A stretch of 64,000 nucleotides of DNA from Archangium violaceum (GTDB lineage Bacteria; Myxococcota; Myxococcia; Myxococcales; Myxococcaceae): NCBI RefSeq assembly GCF_016887565.1, contig NZ_CP069396.1:709001-773000 (forward strand), given 5' to 3'. Under the pieces are notes generated by a model. The model saw nothing but the letters and a program-made list of their open reading frames with translations. It had not been told where the DNA came from and made no database searches. Shown here piece after piece: positions 54,188 through 64,000 of this stretch (position 1 is its first letter; every line of letters begins with the position of its first letter). The translations under genes and the position numbers were made by a program.

Positions 54188-56938
54188 TTACGGGTGTTGA
54201 TGGAAAGCCGCCTTCTTCACGGACCAGAGCTCGCGGCCGTGCACGCCCTCGTCGGCGACGAAGAAGAGCCGCGAGCCGGAGACGGTGAGCTGCGAGGGAG
54301 AGGAGCTCATCGGTCCCCGGGCCAGGTCCACCAGCCGGCGCGTGCCCTCGGGGGTGCCATCGGACATCCACGGCTCCATTCCGTCCACGCCCTGGGGAGA
54401 GGCGAAGGCGAAGGCGAAGGCGCCGTGCTTGCCGACGGGGACGAGTGGCACGCCCACGAGCGGGCTGCTCGCGGAGCCCGGCGTGAGGTCCCGGAAGAGG
54501 GTGGTGCCCCCGGCGGTGCCATCGCTCTTCCACAACTCGTTCCCGTGCACTCCATCCGAGGCCGTGAAGTAGAGCTCGTCTCCGATGACGTTCAGGAGCC
54601 GGGTGGTGTCGGAGAAGTCGATGGCGAAGCCCGAGTCGGGACCCGGGGAGATGTCGGCGACCAGCACCGTGCCCTCGGCGGTGCCGTCGCTCCTCCACAG
54701 CTCGCGGCCGTGCACACCATCATGGGCGATGAAGAAGAGCGTGCCCGCCAGCTCCACCAGATCCGTGGCTTCGGAACCGCTGCCCCCCGGGTTGATGTCC
54801 TCGACGAGAACGGTGCCCTCGGCGGTGCCGTCGCTCTTCCACAGCTCGCGGCCGTGCACGCCGTCATCGGCGACGAAGAACAGGGTGCTTCCCACGGCGG
54901 TGTGCCTGCTGGGGCCGCTGCCCATGTTTCCCGGGCGGATCTCCCCGACGAGAACGGTGCCCTCGGGGGTGCCATCCGTCTTCCACAGCTCACTGCCGTG
55001 CTGGGGGTCGAAGGCGGAGAAGTAGAGCGTGTCCCCCATGCGCCTCAGGCCGCTGGGCTGGGCGCTCCCGGAGCCCGGGTTGATGTCCTTGAAAAGCCCG
55101 GTGCCCTCGGGCGTGCCGTCGCTCCTCCACAGCTCCGAGCCTTGCGCGGACGTCCAGGTGGAGAAGAAGAAGGCCGTCCCCAGGCTACCCACCTGCGCGG
55201 GATTGTACGGCTGGAACTCCACCCGGGCGAGCCGGACGGTGCCGGCCCCGGTGCCGTCGGTCTTCCAGAGTCCCCGGTCTCCCGCGTGGAAGAAGAACAG
55301 CGAATCCCCGACGGGCGTGAGCATGTGGGGGCCCTCGGTATGTAGGGCCGCCGGGCCGATGTCCTTCACGAGAACGGTGCCCTCGGAGGTGCCATCCGTC
55401 TTCCACAGTTCGCGGCCGTGCTCGGCGTCATGCGCGGAGAAGAAGAGCGTGCCCCCCACCTTCGTGAGGTGCTGGGGATTCGAGGCGTCGCCTCGATGGA
55501 TATCGCGCAGCAGGTGCGTGCCCCCGGGCGTCCCGTCCGTCATCCAGGGCTCGGCGCCGTGGAACTCATCCATGGCCCAGAACATCACGCGGTCACCGAA
55601 GCGGGTGAAGCGCGCCGGATACGGAACGCTCCGTCCCTGGGTCATCCGCAGCGGCGTGGTGCCTGCCTCGGTTCCATCGCTCAGCCAGAGCTCCGGCGTG
55701 CCAGGGTCTTCCCCGGCGGAGAGCAGGTAGCGGCCATCCGGCAGGCGCGCGGCCGGCGAGTATCCCGACAGGTTGATGTTCCCCAGGAAGGTGGTGCTCT
55801 CGGGCGAGCCTCCGGTCCGGTAGAGGCCCTCACCCCAAGAGAAGAGGAGGCTGTCCCCCATGGCCGACAATTGGACGGAGGAGTTCCAGGGGATGTCCGC
55901 GACCTTCCTCGTTCCGGACTCGGTGCCGTCGCTCGTCCACAGGCCTGGCCCGAACCCATCGATGAACCAGGCTCTTCCGCCCGCGGCGGTGAGGTGCGAG
56001 GTGATGAGCGGTCGGGTCTCGCTCGTGGGGCTCGTGAGCGGCACGGTGCCCTCGGGTGTCCCATCACTCGTCCAGATCTGGCCCCAGGAATAGCCCGTGT
56101 TGAGGAACACCCGGGAGCCCACGGCGACGAGGGTTGCGCCAGTATTCGGGCTGGGCATAACGGGGCCGATCGACGCGAGACGCACCGTGCCCTCCGGGGT
56201 GCCATCGCTCTTCCACAGCTCGTCCACTTCGCCGCCGACACCCCGTTTGACGAAGAACAGCGTCCCGTTCGCGCAGACCGTGTAGGGAGGCTCCGAGACG
56301 TTCCAGTCGATCCATACCGAAGTGGCGAGCCGGAAAGTTCCCCCGGGCGTGCCGTCGGTCTTCCAGAGGCTCGGGGTGTCTCCGCCTTCCGAGAAGAACA
56401 GCTGGCCGTTACAAGAAACGAGATTGGCGGGGTTTCGCCACGTCCCGGGCATGAGCTCGGTGGTGCCCTCGGCCGTCCCGTCGCTCTTCCAGAGGGTGCC
56501 CGACGCTGCCGAGAGCAGGTACACGGTGTCGTTCGATGTGGCCAGCTCGAAGATGCTGCCAGTCGGGCCGGGGGCCGTGTCCCGGACGATCCGAGTCCCC
56601 TCCAGGGTTCCGTCCGTCCTCCAGAGCTCGACACCCGTGCTCTCCTCCCCGGCCGCGAAGTACAGCCCCGTACTGGTGACGACTGCGTCGAGCATGTTCG
56701 TGTACGAGCTCTTCTCGCTGGAGTGGAGCGTTTCATCGGTGCCCACCTGGATGTCTTTCACCAGGGAGGGGCGTAGCCCCGGAGGGCGCCGGTCGGCGCT
56801 CGAGGTCTCCGGAAACTGGAGCTCCGAGAGCGATGGTTCGGGGTTCTCCGTGTCCCGTGGCTCGCCGGAGCAGCCAAGGGCCAGTGAGAGGAACAGCACG
56901 GACAACGGGCGGAAGCGTGGAATGGGATGGGAGGGCAT
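54188..56938 (-). CDS. Giant ELWxxDGTxxGT-repeat lipoprotein
   Basis: About 916 aa from the ATG at 56938; 6 more residues if 56956 is used. The lipobox SLALGC. It contains about 17 copies of a roughly 48-residue repeat with a core like ELWKSDGTAEGTVLV, followed by a GSxPxxLTxVGxxLFFxAxD strand. One copy (GLYRTGGSPESTTFL) has lost the core Asp, and the last is a half repeat. This is the hyalin-like ELWxxDGT repeat of large myxobacterial surface proteins, which form long beta-propeller or solenoid arrays. Several repeats are nearly identical at DNA level. It probably displays on the cell surface or in matrix; partners unknown. Confidence 0.85.
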   Translation of the reverse strand: MPSHPIPRFRPLSVLFLSLALGCSGEPRDTENPEPSLSELQFPETSSADRRPPGLRPSLVKDIQVGTDETLHSSEKSSYTNMLDAVVTSTGLYFAAGEESTGVELWRTDGTLEGTRIVRDTAPGPTGSIFELATSNDTVYLLSAASGTLWKSDGTAEGTTELMPGTWRNPANLVSCNGQLFFSEGGDTPSLWKTDGTPGGTFRLATSVWIDWNVSEPPYTVCANGTLFFVKRGVGGEVDELWKSDGTPEGTVRLASIGPVMPSPNTGATLVAVGSRVFLNTGYSWGQIWTSDGTPEGTVPLTSPTSETRPLITSHLTAAGGRAWFIDGFGPGLWTSDGTESGTRKVADIPWNSSVQLSAMGDSLLFSWGEGLYRTGGSPESTTFLGNINLSGYSPAARLPDGRYLLSAGEDPGTPELWLSDGTEAGTTPLRMTQGRSVPYPARFTRFGDRVMFWAMDEFHGAEPWMTDGTPGGTHLLRDIHRGDASNPQHLTKVGGTLFFSAHDAEHGRELWKTDGTSEGTVLVKDIGPAALHTEGPHMLTPVGDSLFFFHAGDRGLWKTDGTGAGTVRLARVEFQPYNPAQVGSLGTAFFFSTWTSAQGSELWRSDGTPEGTGLFKDINPGSGSAQPSGLRRMGDTLYFSAFDPQHGSELWKTDGTPEGTVLVGEIRPGNMGSGPSRHTAVGSTLFFVADDGVHGRELWKSDGTAEGTVLVEDINPGGSGSEATDLVELAGTLFFIAHDGVHGRELWRSDGTAEGTVLVADISPGPDSGFAIDFSDTTRLLNVIGDELYFTASDGVHGNELWKSDGTAGGTTLFRDLTPGSASSPLVGVPLVPVGKHGAFAFAFASPQGVDGMEPWMSDGTPEGTRRLVDLARGPMSSSPSQLTVSGSRLFFVADEGVHGRELWSVKKAAFHQHP

Positions 56939-57075
56939 GCGCGCGGCCTCGTGCAATGGCCGTGCTCGCCTGCTCGCTCCAGTCTCGTCCCTCGGGCCAC
57001 CGTTGCCGCCACGGGCCCGCGCTGACCTTTTTCGTCCTCGGGAGTGCCGTTCTTCGTCAGACCACGGTGACGGGT

Positions 57076-57110
57076 ACCCTCACCCCGTCCCTCTCCCGGA
57101 GGGAGAGGGG
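57076..57110 (-). repeat. REP-like palindrome, copy 12, overlapping the P-ATPase gene end
   Basis: Arm ACCCTCACCCCGTC then core CTCTCCCGGAGGGAGAG. The minus-strand reading gives PSPSGRGTG and the stop codon of the P-type ATPase gene. Confidence 0.88.
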
Positions 57111-59533
57111 TGGTGGGGGAACCCACGGCGCAACAGTTTGGAGAGCTCCAGCGCTGTCACCGGGATGAGTCCCAGTGCGAACGTCAGTCCCAACTCCCAG
57201 GTGTGGAGTGCCCCCAGCCCGAACAGTCCCCTCGCCGCCGGCAGCTCGTAGATCGCCACCTGCAGCCCCGCCGAGAAGAGCACGATTCCCAGCAGCAGCC
57301 GGTTCGTCAGCGGCCCCACCTCCCAGAAGATTCGCGTGGCGCTTCGTGCGGCGAATGCTCTCAGCAGCTCCGCGAACACCAGAGTCGAGAAGGCCAGCGC
57401 TCTCGCCCTCTCCACGTGCTGCTCCGGGTCCGCCCAGATGAAGACCCCCAGCACCACCGCCGCCTCCAGCGCCCCCACCAGCAGGATGTGTCTCCACTGG
57501 TGCCCGCCCAGCATCGGCTCCTCCGGACGCCTCGGCGGACGCGACAGCAGCTCCGCTCTCGCGGGGTCCATCACCAGCGCCAGCGCCGGCAGGCTGTCCG
57601 TCACCAGGTTGATCCACAAGAGCTGCAGCGGTAGCAGCGGCAACGGCAGGCCCACCAGCGAGGCCGCCAGCATCACCGTCAGCTCGCCCACGTTGCCCAC
57701 CAGCAGGTACACCAGCGTCTTGCGGATGTTCTCGTAGATGGCCCGGCCCTCGCGGATGGCCGTGATGATGGTGGCGAAGTTGTCGTCCGTGAGCACCAGG
57801 TCCGCCGCCTCCCGCGTCACCTCCGTCCCCGTCCTCCCCATGGCGATGCCGATATGCGCCTCGCGCAGCGCCGGTGCGTCATTCACCCCATCCCCCGTCA
57901 TCGCCACCACCTCGCCCCGCTCCTTCCACCGCCGCACGATGCGCAGCTTGTCCTCCGCCGTCACCCGCGCGTGGATGAGCTCCGCCGCGTCCTCCCCCGG
58001 TCGCACGATTCCCAGCTCGCGCCCGATGGCCAGCGCCGTCTCCGGGCTGTCGCCGGTGATCATCACCGTGCGCACCCCCGCCGCACGCGCCGCCGCCACG
58101 GCCTCCACCGCCTCCGGCCTCGGCGGGTCCGCCATGCCCACCAGCCCGAGCAGCTCCAATCCCTCCTCCTCCTCGCCCTGGCCCCGTGCCACCGCCAGCA
58201 CGCGCAGGCCCCGCCCCGCGAGCGTCCGCGTCGCCTCGACCGCGCCCTCCGTGCCCGCCCGGCACCGGGGCAGCAGCACCTCCAGCGCCCCCTTCACGTA
58301 CAGCACGCCGTCCGCGCGCAGCACCGACATGCGCTTCGTCTCCGAGTCGAACGGCCGCACCTTCACCCGCGGGCGCTCGCCCTCCAGCTCCTCGCGGCGG
58401 ATTCCCTTCGCCAACGCCGCGCGCAGCAGCGCCAGCTCCGTCGGGTCTCCCGTCCCCTCCTTCCCGTCCGGCCCCAGCGAGGCGTCACAGCACGCCGCCG
58501 AGGTGAAGAGCACCGCCCGCTCGTCCGGGCCCCACACCTCGCGCACCTCCATGGTGCCCGTGGTGAGCGTCCCCGTCTTGTCCGTGCACACCACCGTCGC
58601 CGAGCCCAGCGTCTCCACCGCCTGTAGCCGGCGCACCAGCGCGTGTTTCGCCGCCATCCGCTGCACGCCCAGCGCCAGCGCGATGGTCACCACCGCCGGC
58701 AGGCCCTCGGGCACCGCCGCCACCGCCAGCGAGATGGACGAGAGCAGCACCCCCATCCACCCCTCTCCGTGCCACAGGCCCAGCGCCGCCACCAGCACCA
58801 CCACCACCCCGCACGCCATCAGCAGCGTGCGCGTCACCTGCTCCAGCCGCTTCTGCAGCGGCGTCTCCGTCTCCCCCGTCGAGGCCAGCAGGTGGGCGAT
58901 CTTCCCCAGCTCCGTGCTCATGCCGGTGGCCTGCACCTCGGCCAGGCCCGTGCCCCGCGTCACCGCCGTGCCCAGGAACACCGTGTCCGTGCGCTGGGCC
59001 AGTGGCGCGTCTCCGGCTACTGGCCGCGCGGCCTTGTCCACCGGCGCGCTCTCGCCCGTCAGCGCCGCCTCGTTGGTGGCCAGCGCATGCGCCTCGTACA
59101 GGCGCGCGTCCGCCGCCACGATGTCCCCGGCCTCCAGCAGCAGCACGTCCCCGGGCACCACCTCCGCCGCCGGCAGCTGCACCGCGTAGCCGTCCCGCAT
59201 CACCCGCGCCCGCGGCGCCGTCATCGACCGCAGCGCCAGCAGCGCCCGCTCCGCCCGCGACTCCTGCGCGAAGCCGATGAGCGCGTTGAGGACCACGATG
59301 GCGCCAATGGCGATGGCGTCCGCGTGCTCCCCCAGCAACGCCGACACCGCGCACGCGCCCAGCAGCAGGGCGATCATCGGCGAGCGGAACTGCTCCAGCA
59401 GCACCCCCCACGCCGAGCGCGTCTCCCCTCGCTGGATTTCATTGCGCCCGTGCTCGGCCAGGCGCCGTGCCGCCTCGGCCCCGCTCAATCCCACGTGCTC
59501 TTTCGGGACGATACTGGCGGCGGGCGCGCTCAT
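57080..59533 (-). CDS. Cation P-type ATPase, SERCA/PMCA-like (P2)
   Basis: 817 aa from the ATG at 59533, which overlaps the stop of the upstream universal stress gene (ATGA). The N-terminal domain ([20 protein letters not shown]) is followed by TGES in the actuator, the phosphorylation site DKTGTLT, the KGA nucleotide motif, and [15 protein letters not shown]4 has [14 protein letters not shown]5 [14 protein letters not shown] and M6 [14 protein letters not shown], the residues that bind Ca in SERCA-type pumps (inferred specificity; Mg or Mn is possible). Ten membrane segments are visible. The C-terminus is [17 protein letters not shown], the last part from a repeat. It is co-expressed with two universal stress proteins. 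Confidence 0.92.
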   Translation of the reverse strand: MSAPAASIVPKEHVGLSGAEAARRLAEHGRNEIQRGETRSAWGVLLEQFRSPMIALLLGACAVSALLGEHADAIAIGAIVVLNALIGFAQESRAERALLALRSMTAPRARVMRDGYAVQLPAAEVVPGDVLLLEAGDIVAADARLYEAHALATNEAALTGESAPVDKAARPVAGDAPLAQRTDTVFLGTAVTRGTGLAEVQATGMSTELGKIAHLLASTGETETPLQKRLEQVTRTLLMACGVVVVLVAALGLWHGEGWMGVLLSSISLAVAAVPEGLPAVVTIALALGVQRMAAKHALVRRLQAVETLGSATVVCTDKTGTLTTGTMEVREVWGPDERAVLFTSAACCDASLGPDGKEGTGDPTELALLRAALAKGIRREELEGERPRVKVRPFDSETKRMSVLRADGVLYVKGALEVLLPRCRAGTEGAVEATRTLAGRGLRVLAVARGQGEEEEGLELLGLVGMADPPRPEAVEAVAAARAAGVRTVMITGDSPETALAIGRELGIVRPGEDAAELIHARVTAEDKLRIVRRWKERGEVVAMTGDGVNDAPALREAHIGIAMGRTGTEVTREAADLVLTDDNFATIITAIREGRAIYENIRKTLVYLLVGNVGELTVMLAASLVGLPLPLLPLQLLWINLVTDSLPALALVMDPARAELLSRPPRRPEEPMLGGHQWRHILLVGALEAAVVLGVFIWADPEQHVERARALAFSTLVFAELLRAFAARSATRIFWEVGPLTNRLLLGIVLFSAGLQVAIYELPAARGLFGLGALHTWELGLTFALGLIPVTALELSKLLRRGFPHHPSPSGRGTG

Positions 59534-59973
59534 TCCGAGCGCACCCGGTTGGATGCCTCGGGCACCACCATCAGCGGCTTGGGGCACTGCCGCAGCAGCG
59601 TGTCCGCCACGCTCCCCAGCAGTGTGCGCGCCAGCGTCCCGCGCGCCCTCGTGCCCACGATGACCATGTCCACGTCCTCCGCCTCGGCCGCCTTCGAGAT
59701 GGCCTCCGCCGGCTCGCCGTGGAGCACCACCTGGTCCGTCATCGGTCCGTTCCGGCCGTGGCCCGGGTGCACCTCCGCCAGCAGCCCGTTCGCGTAGTCC
59801 TCGCACGCCCGCTCGAAGGCGGCGAAGTCGGCCGTCTCGCCCTCGGCCACGGAGGTCGGCAGCACATGCACCAGCGTCACGCGCGCCCCCACGCGTCCGG
59901 CCAGCTCCAGTCCCACGCGCGCCGCCTCGCGTGCCACCGGGGTGCCATCCACCGCCACCAGTATCCTCCGCAT
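59530..59973 (-). CDS. Universal stress protein (UspA family), ATPase-linked
   Basis: 147 aa with AGGAGGAA 6 nt before the ATG. RRILVAVDGTPVAREAARVG and VDMVIVGTRARGTLARTLLG with SVADTLLRQCPKPLMVVP are the UspA core. The ATP motif G-x2-G-x9-G-S is degenerate (GTRA in place of GTxG), so nucleotide binding may be weak. It ends in the start of the P-type ATPase gene, a tight translational coupling. Confidence 0.9.
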   Translation of the reverse strand: MRRILVAVDGTPVAREAARVGLELAGRVGARVTLVHVLPTSVAEGETADFAAFERACEDYANGLLAEVHPGHGRNGPMTDQVVLHGEPAEAISKAAEAEDVDMVIVGTRARGTLARTLLGSVADTLLRQCPKPLMVVPEASNRVRSE

Positions 59974-59993
59974 CTCGATTCCTCCTGGGCCGC

Positions 59994-60419
59994 TCATCGC
60001 ACCACCACCACGGGTCTGCTGCTCGTGTGCACCACCTGGGTGGCCACGCTGCCGAGCAGCAGTCGTGCCATCGCTCCCTGTCCGCGGCTCCCCATCACCA
60101 CCATCTGGATGTCGGGCGCCTCCGCCCGCTCGTGGATGGTGCTCGCCGCGTCTCCCTGGCCCAGCACCGTCTCCACCGGCACCCCGTGCGAGCGGGCCTT
60201 GTCCGCCAGGGCCGCCAGCAACCGGGTGCCCTCGGCCCGCGGGGAGTCCCGCGGCTCGGAGGCCGCCCCCGCTCCCCCGTCGCCCGGTGGGAGCACCACC
60301 GGGGTCATGGCGTGCAGCAGGACGATGCCCACCCCCAGCTTCGCGGCCAGCGACGCCCCGAATCCCAGGGCACGCAGGGACGCTGGAGAGCCATCGACGG
60401 CGATGAGGATGCGAGCCAT
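59994..60419 (-). CDS. Universal stress protein (UspA family), second copy
   Basis: 141 aa; the SD is GGAAGGGAGAGAG. RILIAVDGSPASLRALGFGA and MVVMGSRGQGAMARLLLGSV are complete, and GSRGQG...LLLGS keeps the full ATP-binding pattern, unlike the second copy downstream. A 20-bp gap separates it from that gene. This pair plus the Ca-type ATPase resembles stress/dormancy modules in which Usp proteins and CtpF-like pumps are induced by hypoxia or starvation. Confidence 0.9.
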   Translation of the reverse strand: MARILIAVDGSPASLRALGFGASLAAKLGVGIVLLHAMTPVVLPPGDGGAGAASEPRDSPRAEGTRLLAALADKARSHGVPVETVLGQGDAASTIHERAEAPDIQMVVMGSRGQGAMARLLLGSVATQVVHTSSRPVVVVR

Positions 60420-60792
60420 GTCTCTCTCCCTTCCATCTCCCGTGCCAGCCGGTTTCTAGAGGCACGGGCCGCTTCGAGAGGAGGCTGGCCCGCAAGGGCT
60501 GCGCACGAAGGGCGCAAGCGTTGCGCGCCGAGGGGAAGTCTCCCCGCACCCTCTCTTGCCTCTCCCCTAAGTTGCACACCCCGTGCCGGAGCCGCCGGGC
60601 GCCGCGCGAGGAGCTCGGCGGCGCCAAGCATGGTGCTCATACGAGCGCCCAGACCCCTGGCTGGCGTGGGGGCGTGGAGGCCTCGGTTCCCGCCTCTTCT
60701 TTTTCGAGAGTGTAGGGGTTGTCTCTACCTGTCATGAGAGTCACCCGCGCGCGGTATACAATGCGCGGTCAATTCCCCTTCGAGCAGGCCCC
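60420..60792. other. Divergent intergenic region upstream of usp and sigma-54 activator genes
   Basis: About 373 bp. I see a TATACAAT-like -10 at 60755-60762, but no matching -35 at 16-18 bp. No REP-like copy and no gene supported. Confidence 0.45.
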
Positions 60793-62415
<1,623 letters not shown>

Positions 62416-62566
62416 CACATCAATGACGTGTCGGCTCGCCGCGCCGACATGTCAGCCGACACGAGGGCTCCTCGTGGGCCAGGGGGGTGGATCGTGGCGG
62501 CGTCTTCGCGGTATCCCCCTTGCAAAGGGTCGTGCACCTCGACCCCCAACCAAGGAAAAGGGATTC

Positions 62567-63322
62567 ATGATTCACGAAGGAACGCGTCGGATGAGGTGGC
62601 TCTCCGCCGCCGGAGCGCTGCTGTCGCTGGTGGCCTGTGGACCCGAGGAGGAGAAGCCGGATCCGACCCCGCAGCAGCCCGCGGCCTGCACCGCGGCGGA
62701 CTACGACACCGGCGTCGACGACGCGGCCGAGCACACCTCGGAGGACGTCGTCGACAACCTCTGGGCCATCACCCCGTCCAACACGCGCCTGTCGTGGAAC
62801 GCGGACAAGACGGCGGTGCGCATGGTGGCCTGGACCACGTTCACGGGCTACAAGCCGGGCGGCAACACGCTGTCGCGTGAAGTCTGGGTCACCGCCGTGC
62901 CGCAGCTCCAGGAGCTGTGCCGGACGCTGCCCGACGACGCGGCCCGCATCGTGCGCATCAACCAGTTCCTCGGCCTTCCCCCGGCCAACGAGTCCGACAA
63001 CGGACGGCAGTTCGTCGAGATGTGGGTGGATCCGGACGACATGTTCCGGCCCTGCGCGGACCCGGAGATCGACGACTCCACGTGCGGCATCCAGTTCCCG
63101 GCCAACGTGACGGCCGAGCACAGGAGCTGGTTCATCAACAACTACGCCTCCAGCTACGGCTTCTGGCAGACGACGCGCTATCCGTGGACGGGGCTCGGCT
63201 ATACCTACGACTGGTGCAGCCGCGACACGAAGCACGTGGGCGCCAGCGAGTTCGTCATCCGCCCCGGCTCGGTCGTCGACGTGACGGCCATCATCGACCG
63301 CGGCACCTACTGCGCGCAGTAG
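62567..63322 (+). CDS. Cys-containing lipoprotein of unknown function
   Basis: 251 aa from ATG 62567 (aaggaaaaggg just upstream). The lipobox LVAC-G. After a short Pro-rich linker the mature domain has paired Cys (AACTAADYD, ELCRTL, RPCADPEIDDSTCGI, YDWCSRD, TYCAQ). REVWVTAVPQLQELC and NYASSYGFWQTTRYPWTGLG are conserved-looking but match no family I know. The strand-rich C-terminus (SEFVIRPGSVVDVTAIIDRG) suggests an extracytoplasmic disulfide-stabilised domain. It lies 151 bp after the sigma-54 activator gene. Confidence 0.72.
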   Translation: MIHEGTRRMRWLSAAGALLSLVACGPEEEKPDPTPQQPAACTAADYDTGVDDAAEHTSEDVVDNLWAITPSNTRLSWNADKTAVRMVAWTTFTGYKPGGNTLSREVWVTAVPQLQELCRTLPDDAARIVRINQFLGLPPANESDNGRQFVEMWVDPDDMFRPCADPEIDDSTCGIQFPANVTAEHRSWFINNYASSYGFWQTTRYPWTGLGYTYDWCSRDTKHVGASEFVIRPGSVVDVTAIIDRGTYCAQ

Positions 63323-63367
63323 GCGCGTGTGATTCTCCACTCCTTCCCCGACAGAGGATTCATTCCC

Positions 63368-63775
63368 ATGGCAAACCTCACCGTTACCCTCCACATCGAC
63401 CCCAACAACGTCGCGAACAACCACGCCACCTACGACCCCCCCGACAAGACAGTGAAGTGGGGGGACTCCGTGGTGTTCAAGGTGGTGGGCAGCACGGCGG
63501 TCTTCATCGTGAACTTCCCGGATGGCTCGCCCCTGGTCTCCGGCCTCAACAACTTCCAGGTGGGAGGCCAGACGCTCGCCTCGCAGTCCACGCCCCAGGA
63601 GCAGGTGGCGAAGGTGCCTGAGCAGGATTACCGCTTCACGGCGACCCCCCAGAGCTCCACACCTCCGGCCTCGCGCCTCGGTGGCGAGTACGACACGCCC
63701 GGCACGGTCGCGGGCGATCTGGAGGTGGTGCCGGATACGCGCGGCAACGACGACAAGAAGCCCAAGGGCCGTTAG
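63368..63775 (+). CDS. Small beta-rich protein, cupredoxin-like pattern
   Basis: 135 aa from ATG 63368. MANLTVTLHIDPNNVANNHA, TVKWGDSVVFKVVGSTAVFI and VNFPDGSPL resemble a beta-sandwich, with the KWGDSVVFK strand as in cupredoxin or TSP-like folds, but no Cys/His/Met copper set is visible. No signal peptide. It follows the lipoprotein gene by 45 nt and may be co-expressed with it and the sigma-54 activator upstream. Confidence 0.65.
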   Translation: MANLTVTLHIDPNNVANNHATYDPPDKTVKWGDSVVFKVVGSTAVFIVNFPDGSPLVSGLNNFQVGGQTLASQSTPQEQVAKVPEQDYRFTATPQSSTPPASRLGGEYDTPGTVAGDLEVVPDTRGNDDKKPKGR

Positions 63776-63787
63776 CGGTCCGCGCTC

Positions 63788-64000
63788 CTACCGGGAATCG
63801 GCCAGCGGCTTGCTCAGGGCGGTGAGCCGGTCCTTCCAGGCCGATGCCAGGTGGGGGTTGCGGCCCAGCGCCGCCTCGAAGTCCTCCCGCGCCCGGCTCC
63901 GCAGCGCCTGCTGCTCCCGGGCGTCGGAGGTGTCCCCGGCGAGCTCCGACAGGAGGCTCGCCCGCAACACCCCGGCCTTGGGGCAACTGGGCCGAGCGGT
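63788..64000 (-). CDS. TPR-like protein, N-terminal part outside window
   Basis: The last 70 residues of a gene that enters from the right edge. AREDFEAALGRNPHLASAWK and DRLTALSKPLADSR form a TPR-type helix pair (W-x2-A-x3-L spacing partly kept). The rest is helical. It is convergent with the small beta-rich gene over 12 bp. No further assignment possible. Confidence 0.6.
   Translation of the reverse strand, partial: TARPSCPKAGVLRASLLSELAGDTSDAREQQALRSRAREDFEAALGRNPHLASAWKDRLTALSKPLADSR

Noticed and set aside
60755-60762. TATACAAT as -10 element for the sigma-54 activator gene
   Set aside because: The only TTG-type -35 candidate (ttgtct, 60719) is 30 bp away, too far for sigma-70.

Overview
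The window is very GC-rich chromosomal DNA from a myxobacterium, most likely suborder Cystobacterineae (Archangium/Cystobacter/Melittangium-like; the genus is inference). Lineage markers seen directly are a DUF2378 protein, a DUF2381 (TIGR02268) protein, an AgmC-like glycine-rich surface protein with a MYXO-CTERM-like tail, many lipoproteins, and several elaborate histidine kinases and enhancer-binding regulators. I saw no rRNA, tRNA, CRISPR array, transposase or phage gene.

Layout. 1-6 kb: 3' part of a family 4 glycosyltransferase, a membrane protein, the AgmC-like protein, a GNAT-like protein, a secreted beta/gamma-crystallin protein, DUF2378. 6-14 kb: divergent qorB/HxlR pair, a coupled OMP-like/phosphohydrolase lipoprotein pair, a Tat-lipoprotein GMC oxidoreductase, and a histidine kinase with a PhnD-like sensor. 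14-20 kb: small proteins, a kelch lipoprotein, an M24 peptidase lipoprotein, a membrane protein, NDH-2. 20-25.5 kb: a bioMNY biotin ECF transporter operon, a di-haem peroxidase, a barrel protein, a lone CheB. 25.6-30.4 kb: DUF2381/lipoprotein pair, HEAT/SEC-C pair, a barrel protein. 31-44.7 kb: a giant propeller hybrid kinase, a truncated phthalate-dioxygenase-type reductase, SIMPL and DUF2267 proteins, an M64 peptidase, a PEGA protein, a lipid-kinase-like protein, a methyltransferase divergent from an AraC regulator. 44.7-52.5 kb: the most interesting block (below). 52.7-64 kb: a sensor kinase, a giant ELWxxDGT-repeat lipoprotein, a Ca-type P-ATPase coupled to two universal stress proteins, a sigma-54 activator, two secreted proteins and a TPR-like fragment.

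The 44.7-50.4 kb block looks like an undescribed NAD-linked signalling regulon. A NrtR-type Nudix regulator, a PP2C phosphatase plus atypical protein kinase (zinc ribbon and propeller-like tail), and a nicotinamidase-like hydrolase each start behind the same promoter architecture: TTGAC(T/A) followed by two tandem GTGT-N7-ACAC boxes exactly 22 bp apart. A vWA protein follows, completing a TerY-P-like kinase/phosphatase/vWA triad, and a 5'-nucleotidase lipoprotein lies next to it.

A second window-wide theme is a dispersed palindromic REP-like element (12 copies found by eye). In four genes it runs into the reading frame and supplies both a shared C-terminal peptide (PSPSGRGxG) and the stop codon.
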